This document shows positions 24,704 through 33,436 of a stretch of 64,000 bases of DNA, in pieces. Both the position numbers and the translations under genes were made by a program. The first letter of the stretch is position 1. The number at the start of each line of letters is the position of its first letter. The DNA is from Marinirhabdus sp050859505 (GTDB taxonomy: Bacteria; Bacteroidota; Bacteroidia; Flavobacteriales; Flavobacteriaceae): NCBI RefSeq assembly GCF_050859505.1, contig NZ_CP193934.1:3410001-3474000 (forward strand). Direction: 5' to 3'. The notes beneath the pieces were generated by a model. It did not search any database. It was not told the DNA's origin and saw only the letters and a list, made by a program, of their open reading frames with translations.

Positions 24704-27700
24704 AAAGCGTCATTTTTTAGTCTCATCTCTATATTCTTTTTTCTCTTATCTAAAAGAAACTCTTTTTTCCAGCTATACAACACAGGTACCAGAAAATAGG
24801 ACGTTATGTCTATGATCATCCCACCAAAAATGGGGATGGCCATTGGGATCATAATATCGCTTCCTTTTCCTGTGGATGTGAGAATGGGCAGTAACGCAAG
24901 AATAGTGGTTACTGTGGTCATTAAACAAGGTCTTATTCGTTTGCCTGCGGCTTCTAATGTTGCCAGACGAATTGCTTTTTTATCTGAAGGATTTTCACGG
25001 TCAAACGTCTGAGTTAAGTAGGTTGCCATCACCACACCATCATCTGTAGCAATACCAAAAAGGGCAATAAATCCTACCCAGACGGCGACACTTAGATTAA
25101 TCGTTTTCATATTAAAGAGCGTCCTCATATTCTCACCAAATAAGCTGAAATTAAAGAACCAATCCTGACCGTATAACCAGATCATAATAAAACCACCCGC
25201 AAAAGCCACGGTAATACCTGTAAATACCATAAGCGATGTAGAAACAGATTTAAACTGGAAATACAGAATCAAAAAGATAATAAGCAATGCCAGTGGCACC
25301 ACAACAGAAAGGGTTTTCTCTGCCCGAAGCTGATTTTCATACGTTCCCGTAAAACGATAGCTTATTCCTTGTGGAACAATAAGTTCACCACTATCGATGC
25401 GTTCTTTAATTAATGCCTGGGCATTTTCAACCACATCTACTTCAGCAAAACCGTCCAGCTTATCGAATAACACATACCCAATTAAAAAGGTATCTTCACT
25501 TTTAATAACTTGTGGACCTTGCTCGTACCGTATCTCTACCAAATCGCCTAAAGGAACAGGACTTCCTTTTTCAACAGGAACATAAATAGCCATTAAATCT
25601 TCTGGATTGGCACGTAGTTCTCTTGGATACCGAACTCTTACAGCGTAGCGCTCACGCCCTTCCACAGTCTGAGTTAGAGGCATACCGCCCACAGCTACTT
25701 GTAAAATTTCCTGCACATCCATCACAGAAATTCCGTAACGAGCCAGTTGGTCTCGTTTAATATCAATAAGTAAATAGGGTTTTCCTACAATCCGATCGGC
25801 AAAGACAGCTTGTTCTTTTACACCTTCAGATTGTTTTAAAATGTCTTCCAATTGTAATCCAAAAGCTTCTATGGTTGGAAGATCCGGACCTTTTACTTTT
25901 ATCCCCATAGGCGCACGCATCCCAGTCTGCAACATAACGAGTCGTGTCTCGATTGGCTGTAGTTTAGGGGCCGAGGTAACACCTGGCAGTTTTGTCACTT
26001 TAACAATTTCATTCCAGATATCGTCCGGACTATTAATTTCTGGACGCCAGTTTCGGTAGTATTCGCCGCTGTCATCTTCCACTAAATCTTCGTGCGTGGC
26101 ATTGGTTTTAAGACTTGATGCCTCATAATTTACATCGTCGTCTAGTTCGTTGTTGGGATTGATGATGAATTTGTTGTTCTTCAGCACAAAAAGGCCGTCA
26201 TCATTTACTTTATAGCGTTGGCGTTCTCCTTGTGCATTGCGCATAAATTCAGATTTATACTGAATGACGTTCTCATACATTGAAAGCGGTGCGGGATCTA
26301 ACGCAGATTCCGTTCTACCAGATTTCCCTACGACGGTTTCAATTTCTGGAATACTTGCCACAGCCATATCCAGCTGTTGTAAGACCCGTTTATTTTCTTC
26401 CACACCTGCGTGCGGTAATGAGGTAGGCATCAGTAAAAAGGAACCTTCATTAAGGGCGGGCATAAATTCTTTCCCCGTATTACGCATAATGAGAAATCCT
26501 AAAGTTAGAACGGTCGCTGGAATAAGTAAAAACAACAATTTATTCGCCAGAGCCCAACGTAGAATTTGGTCGTAGTATCTTCTAAATACAGAAAATATCC
26601 CTAATAATCCGAAGCATATAATAGACACAAATAACAGGTTCATTAGGATACTTCGGTCAAACCCTAGTGGTCTCCAATAGTTGGCCAGTAAAAGGATAAT
26701 AGCCACTACTGACACGATGATATTAATGAGATTGGCACGTTTTGCCGTGACTATGTTGCGTACGCTTAAGAGTGCAACCACACCAAAAGCAATTAATATA
26801 AGACCTAACCAATATCCAAAAACGACAGCAGTGAGCCCTAACAGCATTAAAAGGCCATTGAGTATATATTTTGAACGCTCCCGAATATTTGTTTTTCTGA
26901 ATAGAAATGCAGCAAATGGCGGAATTAAAAACAGGGCGATAACCAGCGATGCGGTGAGCGCCATGGTTTTGGTAAATGCGAGCGGTCTAAAGAGTTTTCC
27001 TTCGGCACCTATCATAGTAAAAACAGGGAGAAAACTAATAATAGTAGTAAGTACCGCTGTTAAAATGGCTCCAGAAACTTCGGCGGTTGCGTTGTAGATG
27101 ATCTCGTTTGTAGTGTATTCGATCCCGCTTTCTCTAAAGCGGAGTTTTTCATCTTCCAAATGCCGGATCATATTTTCGGCTAGTATGACGCCCACATCCA
27201 CCATAGTACCAATAGCAATGGCAATTCCTGAAAGCGCCACGATGTTGGCATCTACGTTAAAGAGTTTCATGGTAATAAAAACCATTAATACCGCTACCGG
27301 CAGTAATCCTGAAATAAGAATGGAGGCTCGCAGGTTAAAAACCATAACAATAATTACCAGAATGGTAATCAGTATTTCCAGAGTGAGGGCTTCATTGAGC
27401 GTTCCCAAGGTTTCCTGAATAAGTTCGGTACGATCGTAAAAAGGAACAATGGTTACTTGAGATATTCTGCCATCTTTTAAGGTTTTGGAGGGAAGTCCAG
27501 AGCTTAATTCGGCTATTTGTTCTTTCACATTAGTAATTACCTCCAGCGGATTGGCGCCATAACGGGCTACAACAACCCCTCCTACAACTTCGGCGCCTTC
27601 TTTATCCAGAATCCCACGCCTTGCTGAAGGTCCTAAATGAACATTCGCAATATCTTTAATACGGATAGCCGTAAAGTTTTCGGAAGCTACTACAGCATTT

Positions 27701-28485
27701 TCTATGTCTCCAATAGATTTTACATAACCCAACCCACGAACCAGGTATTCCGCCTGGTTTATTTCGAGTGTTTGAGCGCCTATGTCCTGATTGCTTTCCT
27801 TGACAGCTTTTACAACATCGCCCATAGAGACATTATACTGACGCATTTTTTCTGGATTAATATCTACTTGATATTCCTGCACATACCCACCAATAGAGGC
27901 TACCTCTGAAACACCTCCAGCCGAAGATAACCCATACTTCACATAATAATCTTGTATACTCCGTAATTCATGAAGATCCCAACCCCCTGTTACATTTCCT
28001 TCTTTGTCGCGACCTTCCAGTGTGTACCAGAATATCTGGCCTAGTCCTGTGGCATCGGGCCCCAAAGATGGATTTACGCCATCTGGTAATAGATTGGTTG
28101 GAAGGGAATTTAGTTTTTCAAGAATACGACTACGGGACCAATAGAACTCTATATCTTCTTCAAAAATAATATAGATACTAGAAAACCCAAACATAGACGA
28201 GCTACGAATAGTCTTTACTCCGGGAATACCAAGTAAAGAAGTAGTAAGTGGATAGGTAATCTGGTCTTCAATATCTTGTGGTGAACGACCCTCCCATTTG
28301 GTAAATACAATCTGTTGGTTTTCACCAATATCTGGAATAGCATCTACTGCAACTGGGTTGGTAGGTAAAAAACCTGTGTCCCACTTAAATGGAGCATTCA
28401 CAACACCCCACCCTACAAAAAGGGCTAGAAGTAGTACTGCAACAAGTTTGTTCTCTATTAAAAATTTTATGGCCTTATTAAGCAT
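24700..28485 (-). CDS. cusA: CusA-family RND copper/silver efflux pump
   Basis: The 1261-residue inner-membrane pump is driven by the proton gradient. It has the RND layout of two six-helix halves and two large periplasmic loops, the charged TM4 segment with IAIGTMVDVGVILAENMI, and the typical start LNKAIKFLIENKLVAVLL. It is about 200 residues longer than the proteobacterial CusA because of extra helices near 540-620 and a charged insertion after the SMYENVIQYK region (about 740-810), a form seen in Bacteroidota. It opens the copper operon, ahead of the TolC gene. Its substrate is assigned from the surrounding copper genes. Confidence 0.93.
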   Translation of the reverse strand: MLNKAIKFLIENKLVAVLLLALFVGWGVVNAPFKWDTGFLPTNPVAVDAIPDIGENQQIVFTKWEGRSPQDIEDQITYPLTTSLLGIPGVKTIRSSSMFGFSSIYIIFEEDIEFYWSRSRILEKLNSLPTNLLPDGVNPSLGPDATGLGQIFWYTLEGRDKEGNVTGGWDLHELRSIQDYYVKYGLSSAGGVSEVASIGGYVQEYQVDINPEKMRQYNVSMGDVVKAVKESNQDIGAQTLEINQAEYLVRGLGYVKSIGDIENAVVASENFTAIRIKDIANVHLGPSARRGILDKEGAEVVGGVVVARYGANPLEVITNVKEQIAELSSGLPSKTLKDGRISQVTIVPFYDRTELIQETLGTLNEALTLEILITILVIIVMVFNLRASILISGLLPVAVLMVFITMKLFNVDANIVALSGIAIAIGTMVDVGVILAENMIRHLEDEKLRFRESGIEYTTNEIIYNATAEVSGAILTAVLTTIISFLPVFTMIGAEGKLFRPLAFTKTMALTASLVIALFLIPPFAAFLFRKTNIRERSKYILNGLLMLLGLTAVVFGYWLGLILIAFGVVALLSVRNIVTAKRANLINIIVSVVAIILLLANYWRPLGFDRSILMNLLFVSIICFGLLGIFSVFRRYYDQILRWALANKLLFLLIPATVLTLGFLIMRNTGKEFMPALNEGSFLLMPTSLPHAGVEENKRVLQQLDMAVASIPEIETVVGKSGRTESALDPAPLSMYENVIQYKSEFMRNAQGERQRYKVNDDGLFVLKNNKFIINPNNELDDDVNYEASSLKTNATHEDLVEDDSGEYYRNWRPEINSPDDIWNEIVKVTKLPGVTSAPKLQPIETRLVMLQTGMRAPMGIKVKGPDLPTIEAFGLQLEDILKQSEGVKEQAVFADRIVGKPYLLIDIKRDQLARYGISVMDVQEILQVAVGGMPLTQTVEGRERYAVRVRYPRELRANPEDLMAIYVPVEKGSPVPLGDLVEIRYEQGPQVIKSEDTFLIGYVLFDKLDGFAEVDVVENAQALIKERIDSGELIVPQGISYRFTGTYENQLRAEKTLSVVVPLALLIIFLILYFQFKSVSTSLMVFTGITVAFAGGFIMIWLYGQDWFFNFSLFGENMRTLFNMKTINLSVAVWVGFIALFGIATDDGVVMATYLTQTFDRENPSDKKAIRLATLEAAGKRIRPCLMTTVTTILALLPILTSTGKGSDIMIPMAIPIFGGMIIDITSYFLVPVLYSWKKEFLLDKRKKNIEMRLKNDAL

Positions 28486-28594
28486 TCTATTTGATTATTA
28501 GATAGTTGAAAATATGTCGTGCAGGAAATCATAAACACGAGCTATAGCCCATCACAGCATAGCTATTGGGCTTCGTTTCAAAAAATCTAGTATA

Positions 28595-29014
28595 TCAAAT
28601 TAAAAAGGTCTGGTGCAGTACTTGCACATCCTGTTTGACGAAGGGCGGTGCGTACGCTACAAAAGGAATAGCCTCAGATTGGGCTCCTTCAAATAAACGG
28701 ATATAGGTGTAAGTAAAAGATGCAACAAAAACCTGTTGCTTAAAAGTAAGGGTATCAAAGGTAATCGTAAGATCCTCGGTACCTTGCTTAGACACTTGCT
28801 GGTCTGTACAACAAGATGTTGCTGCAAGCATTGGATTTTCACAACCAGAAGTGGATGCTACGGTTTCCATCCCGCAGGTTTCAACTTGTTGTACAAATGA
28901 AAAATCAACTAAGGTATTACCACAATAATGTATATCTACCGTAAAAGACATCGTAGTAAGAAGTACCACGCAAGCCATACAGGTCGCTATAGATTTATGG
29001 ATAAGCTGTTTCAT
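28595..29014 (-). CDS. HYC_CC_PP-family small exported protein
   Basis: The 139-residue protein has an N-terminal hydrophobic signal (about 8-25) and the three short signatures that name the family: HYC (29-31), CC (68-69) and PP (about 123-124, in AYAPPF). Additional Cys at about 47 and 58 complete a Cys set suited to metal binding or disulfides. It lies 109 bp upstream of cusA on the same strand. The family is frequent next to Cus/Czc systems in Bacteroidota; function is not established, but the Cys pattern suggests metal handling outside the cytoplasm. Confidence 0.85.
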   Translation of the reverse strand: MKQLIHKSIATCMACVVLLTTMSFTVDIHYCGNTLVDFSFVQQVETCGMETVASTSGCENPMLAATSCCTDQQVSKQGTEDLTITFDTLTFKQQVFVASFTYTYIRLFEGAQSEAIPFVAYAPPFVKQDVQVLHQTFLI

Positions 29015-29278
29015 TGTAATGCAAAGTTAAATAAAAATATAACATGATAGTGCTATTTAACGTAATCGTAACGAGTTCTCTACATGGCTATCCAAAACTA
29101 CAGGCTTCAATACCACTAAACAGTATGATAGCGTCCTACCCATTCATTAAAAGTTCTCGTTAGTATTTGCAGCTATTTTGTCTATACTATTGCTCTCCAT
29201 TCACGTTAAAAAAAATAGTACAAAGCCTATAATTTCTCAAGGTATTCTCAGTACATTTATAGCACCTAATAACTACCC

Positions 29279-29977
29279 ATGTCTCATATCTTACGTCGTA
29301 TTATAGATGCTCAAACTAGTAATGACAATCCCTTTTTTAAAGATGCCGAAGGTCGCATAATTGAACTTACTGCACATCAAGGTGAAGTATTTACAGGCTA
29401 CTATCAAGCAGATAGTGATATTTATTATACCGAAAGGGATTGGCTGGAATACCAACGTCAATTAGAACTGGACCGTATTACTGAAGAAGAATACCAGGCA
29501 GAACAAAAGCGCCTAGCCGCTCAAAGAGCAGAACGAGAACGAAAACGTAAAGAGCTGGAAGCAAAACAAAAAGAAGAAGAAGATAAAGCCAAAAATAAGC
29601 AATCATTGCCAGGAAAGACATTACTATTTGGCATAGTTGTAGTCGCTGCTATCATAGCATTGAGTATTGTTTTTTGGCCTGCCGAAACAACTATATCAGA
29701 AACCAGTGAACCCGATGTTGTCGTAACCGATACCATACAAGAGAAAGCGCCAACCTTATTATTTGGCAATGCCATTATTACAGGCAAGGACGTACGTATG
29801 CGGGCCGAACCAAACTTAAAAGCAAAAATTATTACCTTTTTCCCAAAAGAAGGTGAACGTGTGCTCGTACTACAAGCAGTAAGCGACACCCTCCGTTGGG
29901 CGCGTATCCAACGCGAAAATGGCACCGAAGGATGGGTATTTGGTGAGTATGTAAAAAAAGTTGAGGTCGGTTTGTAA
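29279..29977 (+). CDS. Membrane-anchored SH3b-domain protein
   Basis: The 232-residue protein has an N-terminal cytoplasmic part with a long charged coiled coil (about 55-108, Arg/Glu/Lys-rich), one membrane helix (113-133), and a C-terminal bacterial SH3 domain (about 165-228) with VRMRAEPNLKAKII and GTEGWVFGEYV. The topology puts SH3b in the periplasm, where such domains bind peptidoglycan or proteins. It stands alone after 264 bp of noncoding DNA. No specific partner can be named. Confidence 0.8.
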   Translation: MSHILRRIIDAQTSNDNPFFKDAEGRIIELTAHQGEVFTGYYQADSDIYYTERDWLEYQRQLELDRITEEEYQAEQKRLAAQRAERERKRKELEAKQKEEEDKAKNKQSLPGKTLLFGIVVVAAIIALSIVFWPAETTISETSEPDVVVTDTIQEKAPTLLFGNAIITGKDVRMRAEPNLKAKIITFFPKEGERVLVLQAVSDTLRWARIQRENGTEGWVFGEYVKKVEVGL

Positions 29978-30130
29978 TTTTCATCCTCTCACGACACTCC
30001 TACTCTCTTTTCTCTTTTTAGTTTTCCACTTAAAATTTGTTATTTCGTACGTGTCCTTTTTTATTTATGACTTCCTTAATATTTTATATCGTCCGTTGCG
30101 AATAACTTTAAACCATCTTAAAAGATCTCT

Positions 30131-31948
30131 ATGGAACTACCCATACTCTTCGTCTTTATTATACTGGGTGTCACCATTCTACTCTTTGTTACAGAATATT
30201 TTGCGATAGACAAAATTGCTTTCTTAATCATTATCGCACTCATATTACTAAATCTCACTACGCCGGAAGAGGCTATAAGTGGCTTTTCCAACCCTGCGGT
30301 CTTAACCATATTATCTTTAATGATTATAGCCATTGGCTTGGAAGATAATGGCGTAATACAATGGCTCACCAGAGCTATTAAACAACTTAAAATACTCCCG
30401 CTTGTATTGCTTACACCAGCGTTTATGCTGGTATCTGCAAGTATTTCTTCTTTTATAAGTACGACGGCAGTGGTAATTATCTTTATCAAGATTATAAGTC
30501 AATTGGCAGAGCGTTATAACTTTTCGTCTTCCAAATTGCTAATGCCCATTTCCTTTGCAGGCATCCTGGGAGGTAGTTGTACGCTTATGGGAACGTCAAC
30601 CAACTTGTTAATTAATTCTATTGCGCGCGAATCGGGTGTAGAAGCGTTCTCCTTTTTCGAATTTTCAGTATACGGACTTATATTTCTGGCCATCGGGATA
30701 GTTTTTATGACTACTGCAGCAAGGTTTCTTCCGAAAGATCCTTCAGCCGATTTACAGAGTGAATATGATATAGATAGCTATGTCTTCACTGTGACTATTT
30801 CAGAAGCATCAGATCTGGTTGGAAAATCTATTTCGGAAGTAGATTTTATGGATGAAGAGCTTGCAACCCCGTTAAAACTCATTCGCAATGGAAATGTGAT
30901 TAATGCCCCGGGAAAGTATGTCCAGATTAAAGCCAAAGACAACATTGTACTTATGAGCACGATTGAGTCTATTAATGATATAGCACAAAAGCACGAACTG
31001 GTTATTAATGAAAGGCGCAGGGATGCACAACATAAAAAGAAGGAAGAAGGTGAAGACGATAGTGACAAAGAGAGTGATATGACGTATGTAGAGTTATTAA
31101 TTTTACCAGGCTCCAAGCTCATTGGCAACACTTTAAAACACATGCGCCGTATGTCTTTAAATGGTGCCTATCCCATAGCCATAAAAAAGAGAATAAACCT
31201 TAGAAATACCAAAGAGCGTCTTATTCGTAAAAACTTAAACGATATTAACATAAAGCCCGGAGACCGTTTGCTGGTGGAGCTTCAGGAGCAACAGTTGGGA
31301 AAAATGTATGCTCTGGAAAACGTTGCCATATTAAATCAGCACGAGTATGAACCTGCCATTTCCCTGCGACGTAAAATTACAGCCTTACTCATTTTGTTAG
31401 GGATTATAGGCCTGGCCGCTAGCGGGGTACTATCTATTTTAACAGCGTCATTAACGGGCGTTGCGGCTATGTTACTGTTTAGGCTTATTTCTTTAGAGAA
31501 TATTTACCATCGGGTAAACTGGCAGATTATCTTTTTATTGGCAGGAATGATCCCACTGGGCATTGCCATGAGCAACAGCGGTGCAGATGTATGGATTAGT
31601 GAACAGCTCCTGAAATTGCTACAGGGACAACCCCCTATTATGGTAATGGGCTTGTTATTTGGTGTAACCATGCTCCTTTCAGGTTTTATAAGTAACAACG
31701 CCACGGCTATTGTTATGACTCCTATTGCCATTGCCATGGCTGCTGGTTTTGCACTGGATGTGAAACCTTTTATTCTGGCAATACTTTTTGGAGCAAACTT
31801 CAGCTTTTTTACGCCTGTGGGATACCAGACCAATACCCTTATTTATGGAACGGGATTATATAAGTTTAAACACTTTGCTATTATTGGTGGTATATTATCA
31901 CTAATTTTATGGGTAGTAGGCACCTTAGTATTAACAAATGCTTTGTAG
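30131..31948 (+). CDS. SLC13/DASS-family permease with RCK_C domains
   Basis: The 605-residue membrane protein has two SLC13-type helix bundles separated by a cytoplasmic region (about 205-390) that contains two TrkA-C (RCK_C) regulatory domains, as in the family of Na+/sulfate- or dicarboxylate-type permeases. Signatures include SFISTTAVVIIF, GGSCTLMGTSTNLLIN and, near the end, SGFISNNATAIVMTPIA. Its stop overlaps the start of the mechanosensitive channel gene by 11 bp, so the two are co-transcribed. The transported anion cannot be named from sequence. Confidence 0.88.
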   Translation: MELPILFVFIILGVTILLFVTEYFAIDKIAFLIIIALILLNLTTPEEAISGFSNPAVLTILSLMIIAIGLEDNGVIQWLTRAIKQLKILPLVLLTPAFMLVSASISSFISTTAVVIIFIKIISQLAERYNFSSSKLLMPISFAGILGGSCTLMGTSTNLLINSIARESGVEAFSFFEFSVYGLIFLAIGIVFMTTAARFLPKDPSADLQSEYDIDSYVFTVTISEASDLVGKSISEVDFMDEELATPLKLIRNGNVINAPGKYVQIKAKDNIVLMSTIESINDIAQKHELVINERRRDAQHKKKEEGEDDSDKESDMTYVELLILPGSKLIGNTLKHMRRMSLNGAYPIAIKKRINLRNTKERLIRKNLNDINIKPGDRLLVELQEQQLGKMYALENVAILNQHEYEPAISLRRKITALLILLGIIGLAASGVLSILTASLTGVAAMLLFRLISLENIYHRVNWQIIFLLAGMIPLGIAMSNSGADVWISEQLLKLLQGQPPIMVMGLLFGVTMLLSGFISNNATAIVMTPIAIAMAAGFALDVKPFILAILFGANFSFFTPVGYQTNTLIYGTGLYKFKHFAIIGGILSLILWVVGTLVLTNAL

Positions 31949-32852
31949 TATGTTATTTGTATTTCAAAAAACCAAAGAAGACACCACCACCAGTGAGGGT
32001 ATTGTGGCCACACTCACAGATACATTGTTGGGCTGGTGGGAAGCTTTCATCATAAAACTGCCTAATATAGGGGTAGCTATTTTAGTTATTATTCTGTTTT
32101 TTATACTGGCTAAGTTTATAAAAAATATCCTCCTTCGTATCCTTAGAAAACATATGGCAAACCGTTCTGTACGTAGGGTCATTGCCAAAATGGTCTACGG
32201 TGCTGTCCTCCTAATTGGTTTTTTTCTTACGTTGGGAATTTTAGATCTCGACAAGGCATTAACCTCAATTCTTGCAGGAGCCGGGGTGGTAGCACTCGCC
32301 ATTGGGCTGGCATTACAAGGCACGCTTAGCAATACCTTTTCGGGGGTAATGCTCTCATTTTTACCCAACATTAGAATAGGCGATTTTATTGAGACAAGCG
32401 ACCATGCAGGATTTGTGCACGAAATTAGCCTGCGCAATCTGGTATTGCGCCAGCCGGATAATAAGTATGTTATTATGCCCAACAGCAAGTTTATAGAAGA
32501 ACCTTTTGTAAATTATAGTTTAGAACCCCGCGGACGTATTTCAGTTACCAGCAGACTTGCCTACGGCAGTGACCTTAGAGCTGTAAAACAGTTAGTCATA
32601 CAAACAATTGGAACCAGCTTTCCGCAGCAAGAAGGAGAACGAATAGAATTTTATTATACCGAATTTGGCGATAGTTCCATTAACTTTATGGTGCGCTTTT
32701 GGATAGATTATACAAAGAAAAGCCAGATGTATGCCGCTCAGGATGAAGCTATCTTAGTGATTAATGATCTATGTGCTAAGAATGGTATTGAGATCCCATT
32801 CCCAATACATACCATTAGGATGCCTACCCAAAGCACTAATTTTAAAGAGTAA
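31938..32852 (+). CDS. MscS-type mechanosensitive ion channel
   Basis: The 304-residue protein has an N-terminal membrane segment, helices at about 35-55, 75-95 and 98-120, then the glycine/alanine-rich pore helix region LAGAGVVALAIGLALQGTLSNTFSGV, and a beta-plus-alpha/beta MscS cytoplasmic domain with RIGDFIE and VIMPNSKFIEEPFVNYS. It opens under membrane tension to release solutes. The frame can start at 31938 or at a second ATG at 31950; both overlap or abut the SLC13 stop. It is followed by a DUF2383 protein gene after 4 bp. Confidence 0.92.
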   Translation: MLCSMLFVFQKTKEDTTTSEGIVATLTDTLLGWWEAFIIKLPNIGVAILVIILFFILAKFIKNILLRILRKHMANRSVRRVIAKMVYGAVLLIGFFLTLGILDLDKALTSILAGAGVVALAIGLALQGTLSNTFSGVMLSFLPNIRIGDFIETSDHAGFVHEISLRNLVLRQPDNKYVIMPNSKFIEEPFVNYSLEPRGRISVTSRLAYGSDLRAVKQLVIQTIGTSFPQQEGERIEFYYTEFGDSSINFMVRFWIDYTKKSQMYAAQDEAILVINDLCAKNGIEIPFPIHTIRMPTQSTNFKE

Positions 32853-32856
32853 CACT

Positions 32857-33306
32857 ATGGAAACACCAAAAGAAATTACCCAGATTATAAATAAGCTTGT
32901 TACCAAGCATAACGACCTCAACGCCAAGTTCCTTTCGTTTTCGGTAGTGGCAGAAAGCGCTACCTTAAAGGGCATGCTCCGCCAGCACGCAGATATGCAC
33001 CGGTTTTTTAGCCTGCAATTGGTACACGATCTTAAAACTTACTTACCAGATGCCCAGCTAGAACTAAACAGAACCCTCGCCAATGCTATAGAAATGGGGT
33101 GGGAAGATATCAAATCTTCCTTGGGCTTAGACAGCGATAAAGACCTGGAAAAAAACCTATCTCAGGAACATAGCAACTGTGCCAAACTGTGCGACCAGGC
33201 CTATATCCAATTGGGCGACACCATGCCAAATCTTAAAAGCACGCTGGAAGAACACATTGCCTGGCACGTAAAAGTGGCAGACCATCTCCCTGAAGTAGAA
33301 GAATAA
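32857..33306 (+). CDS. PA2169/DUF2383-type four-helix-bundle protein
   Basis: The 149-residue protein is almost entirely helical with a ferritin-like arrangement: NKLVTKHNDLNAKF near the start, then LRQHADMHRFFSLQLV, and HIAWHVKVADHL near the end. These His/Glu-bearing helices match the DUF2383 family. I start it at the ATG at 32857, 4 bp after the MscS stop; a longer frame from 32764 would lie inside the MscS gene. The place after SLC13 and MscS suggests envelope-stress or osmotic function; that is inference. Confidence 0.85.
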   Translation: METPKEITQIINKLVTKHNDLNAKFLSFSVVAESATLKGMLRQHADMHRFFSLQLVHDLKTYLPDAQLELNRTLANAIEMGWEDIKSSLGLDSDKDLEKNLSQEHSNCAKLCDQAYIQLGDTMPNLKSTLEEHIAWHVKVADHLPEVEE

Positions 33307-33436
33307 AGTTGGTAGGTGTAGGTTGAAAACAATCCTCTTCAACGTCTTATATAATCTTATATAGATATAAAGTGGTGGTTTACTGTAACAATTCCAAAGA
33401 GGTGGGGTCTCTATAGTATCAATCAAATCACAACCT

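Noticed and set aside
28541..28572. Inverted repeat AGCCCA/TGGGCT upstream of cusA
   Set aside because: The arms are only 6 bp and no second copy near other copper genes was found, so an operator cannot be claimed.
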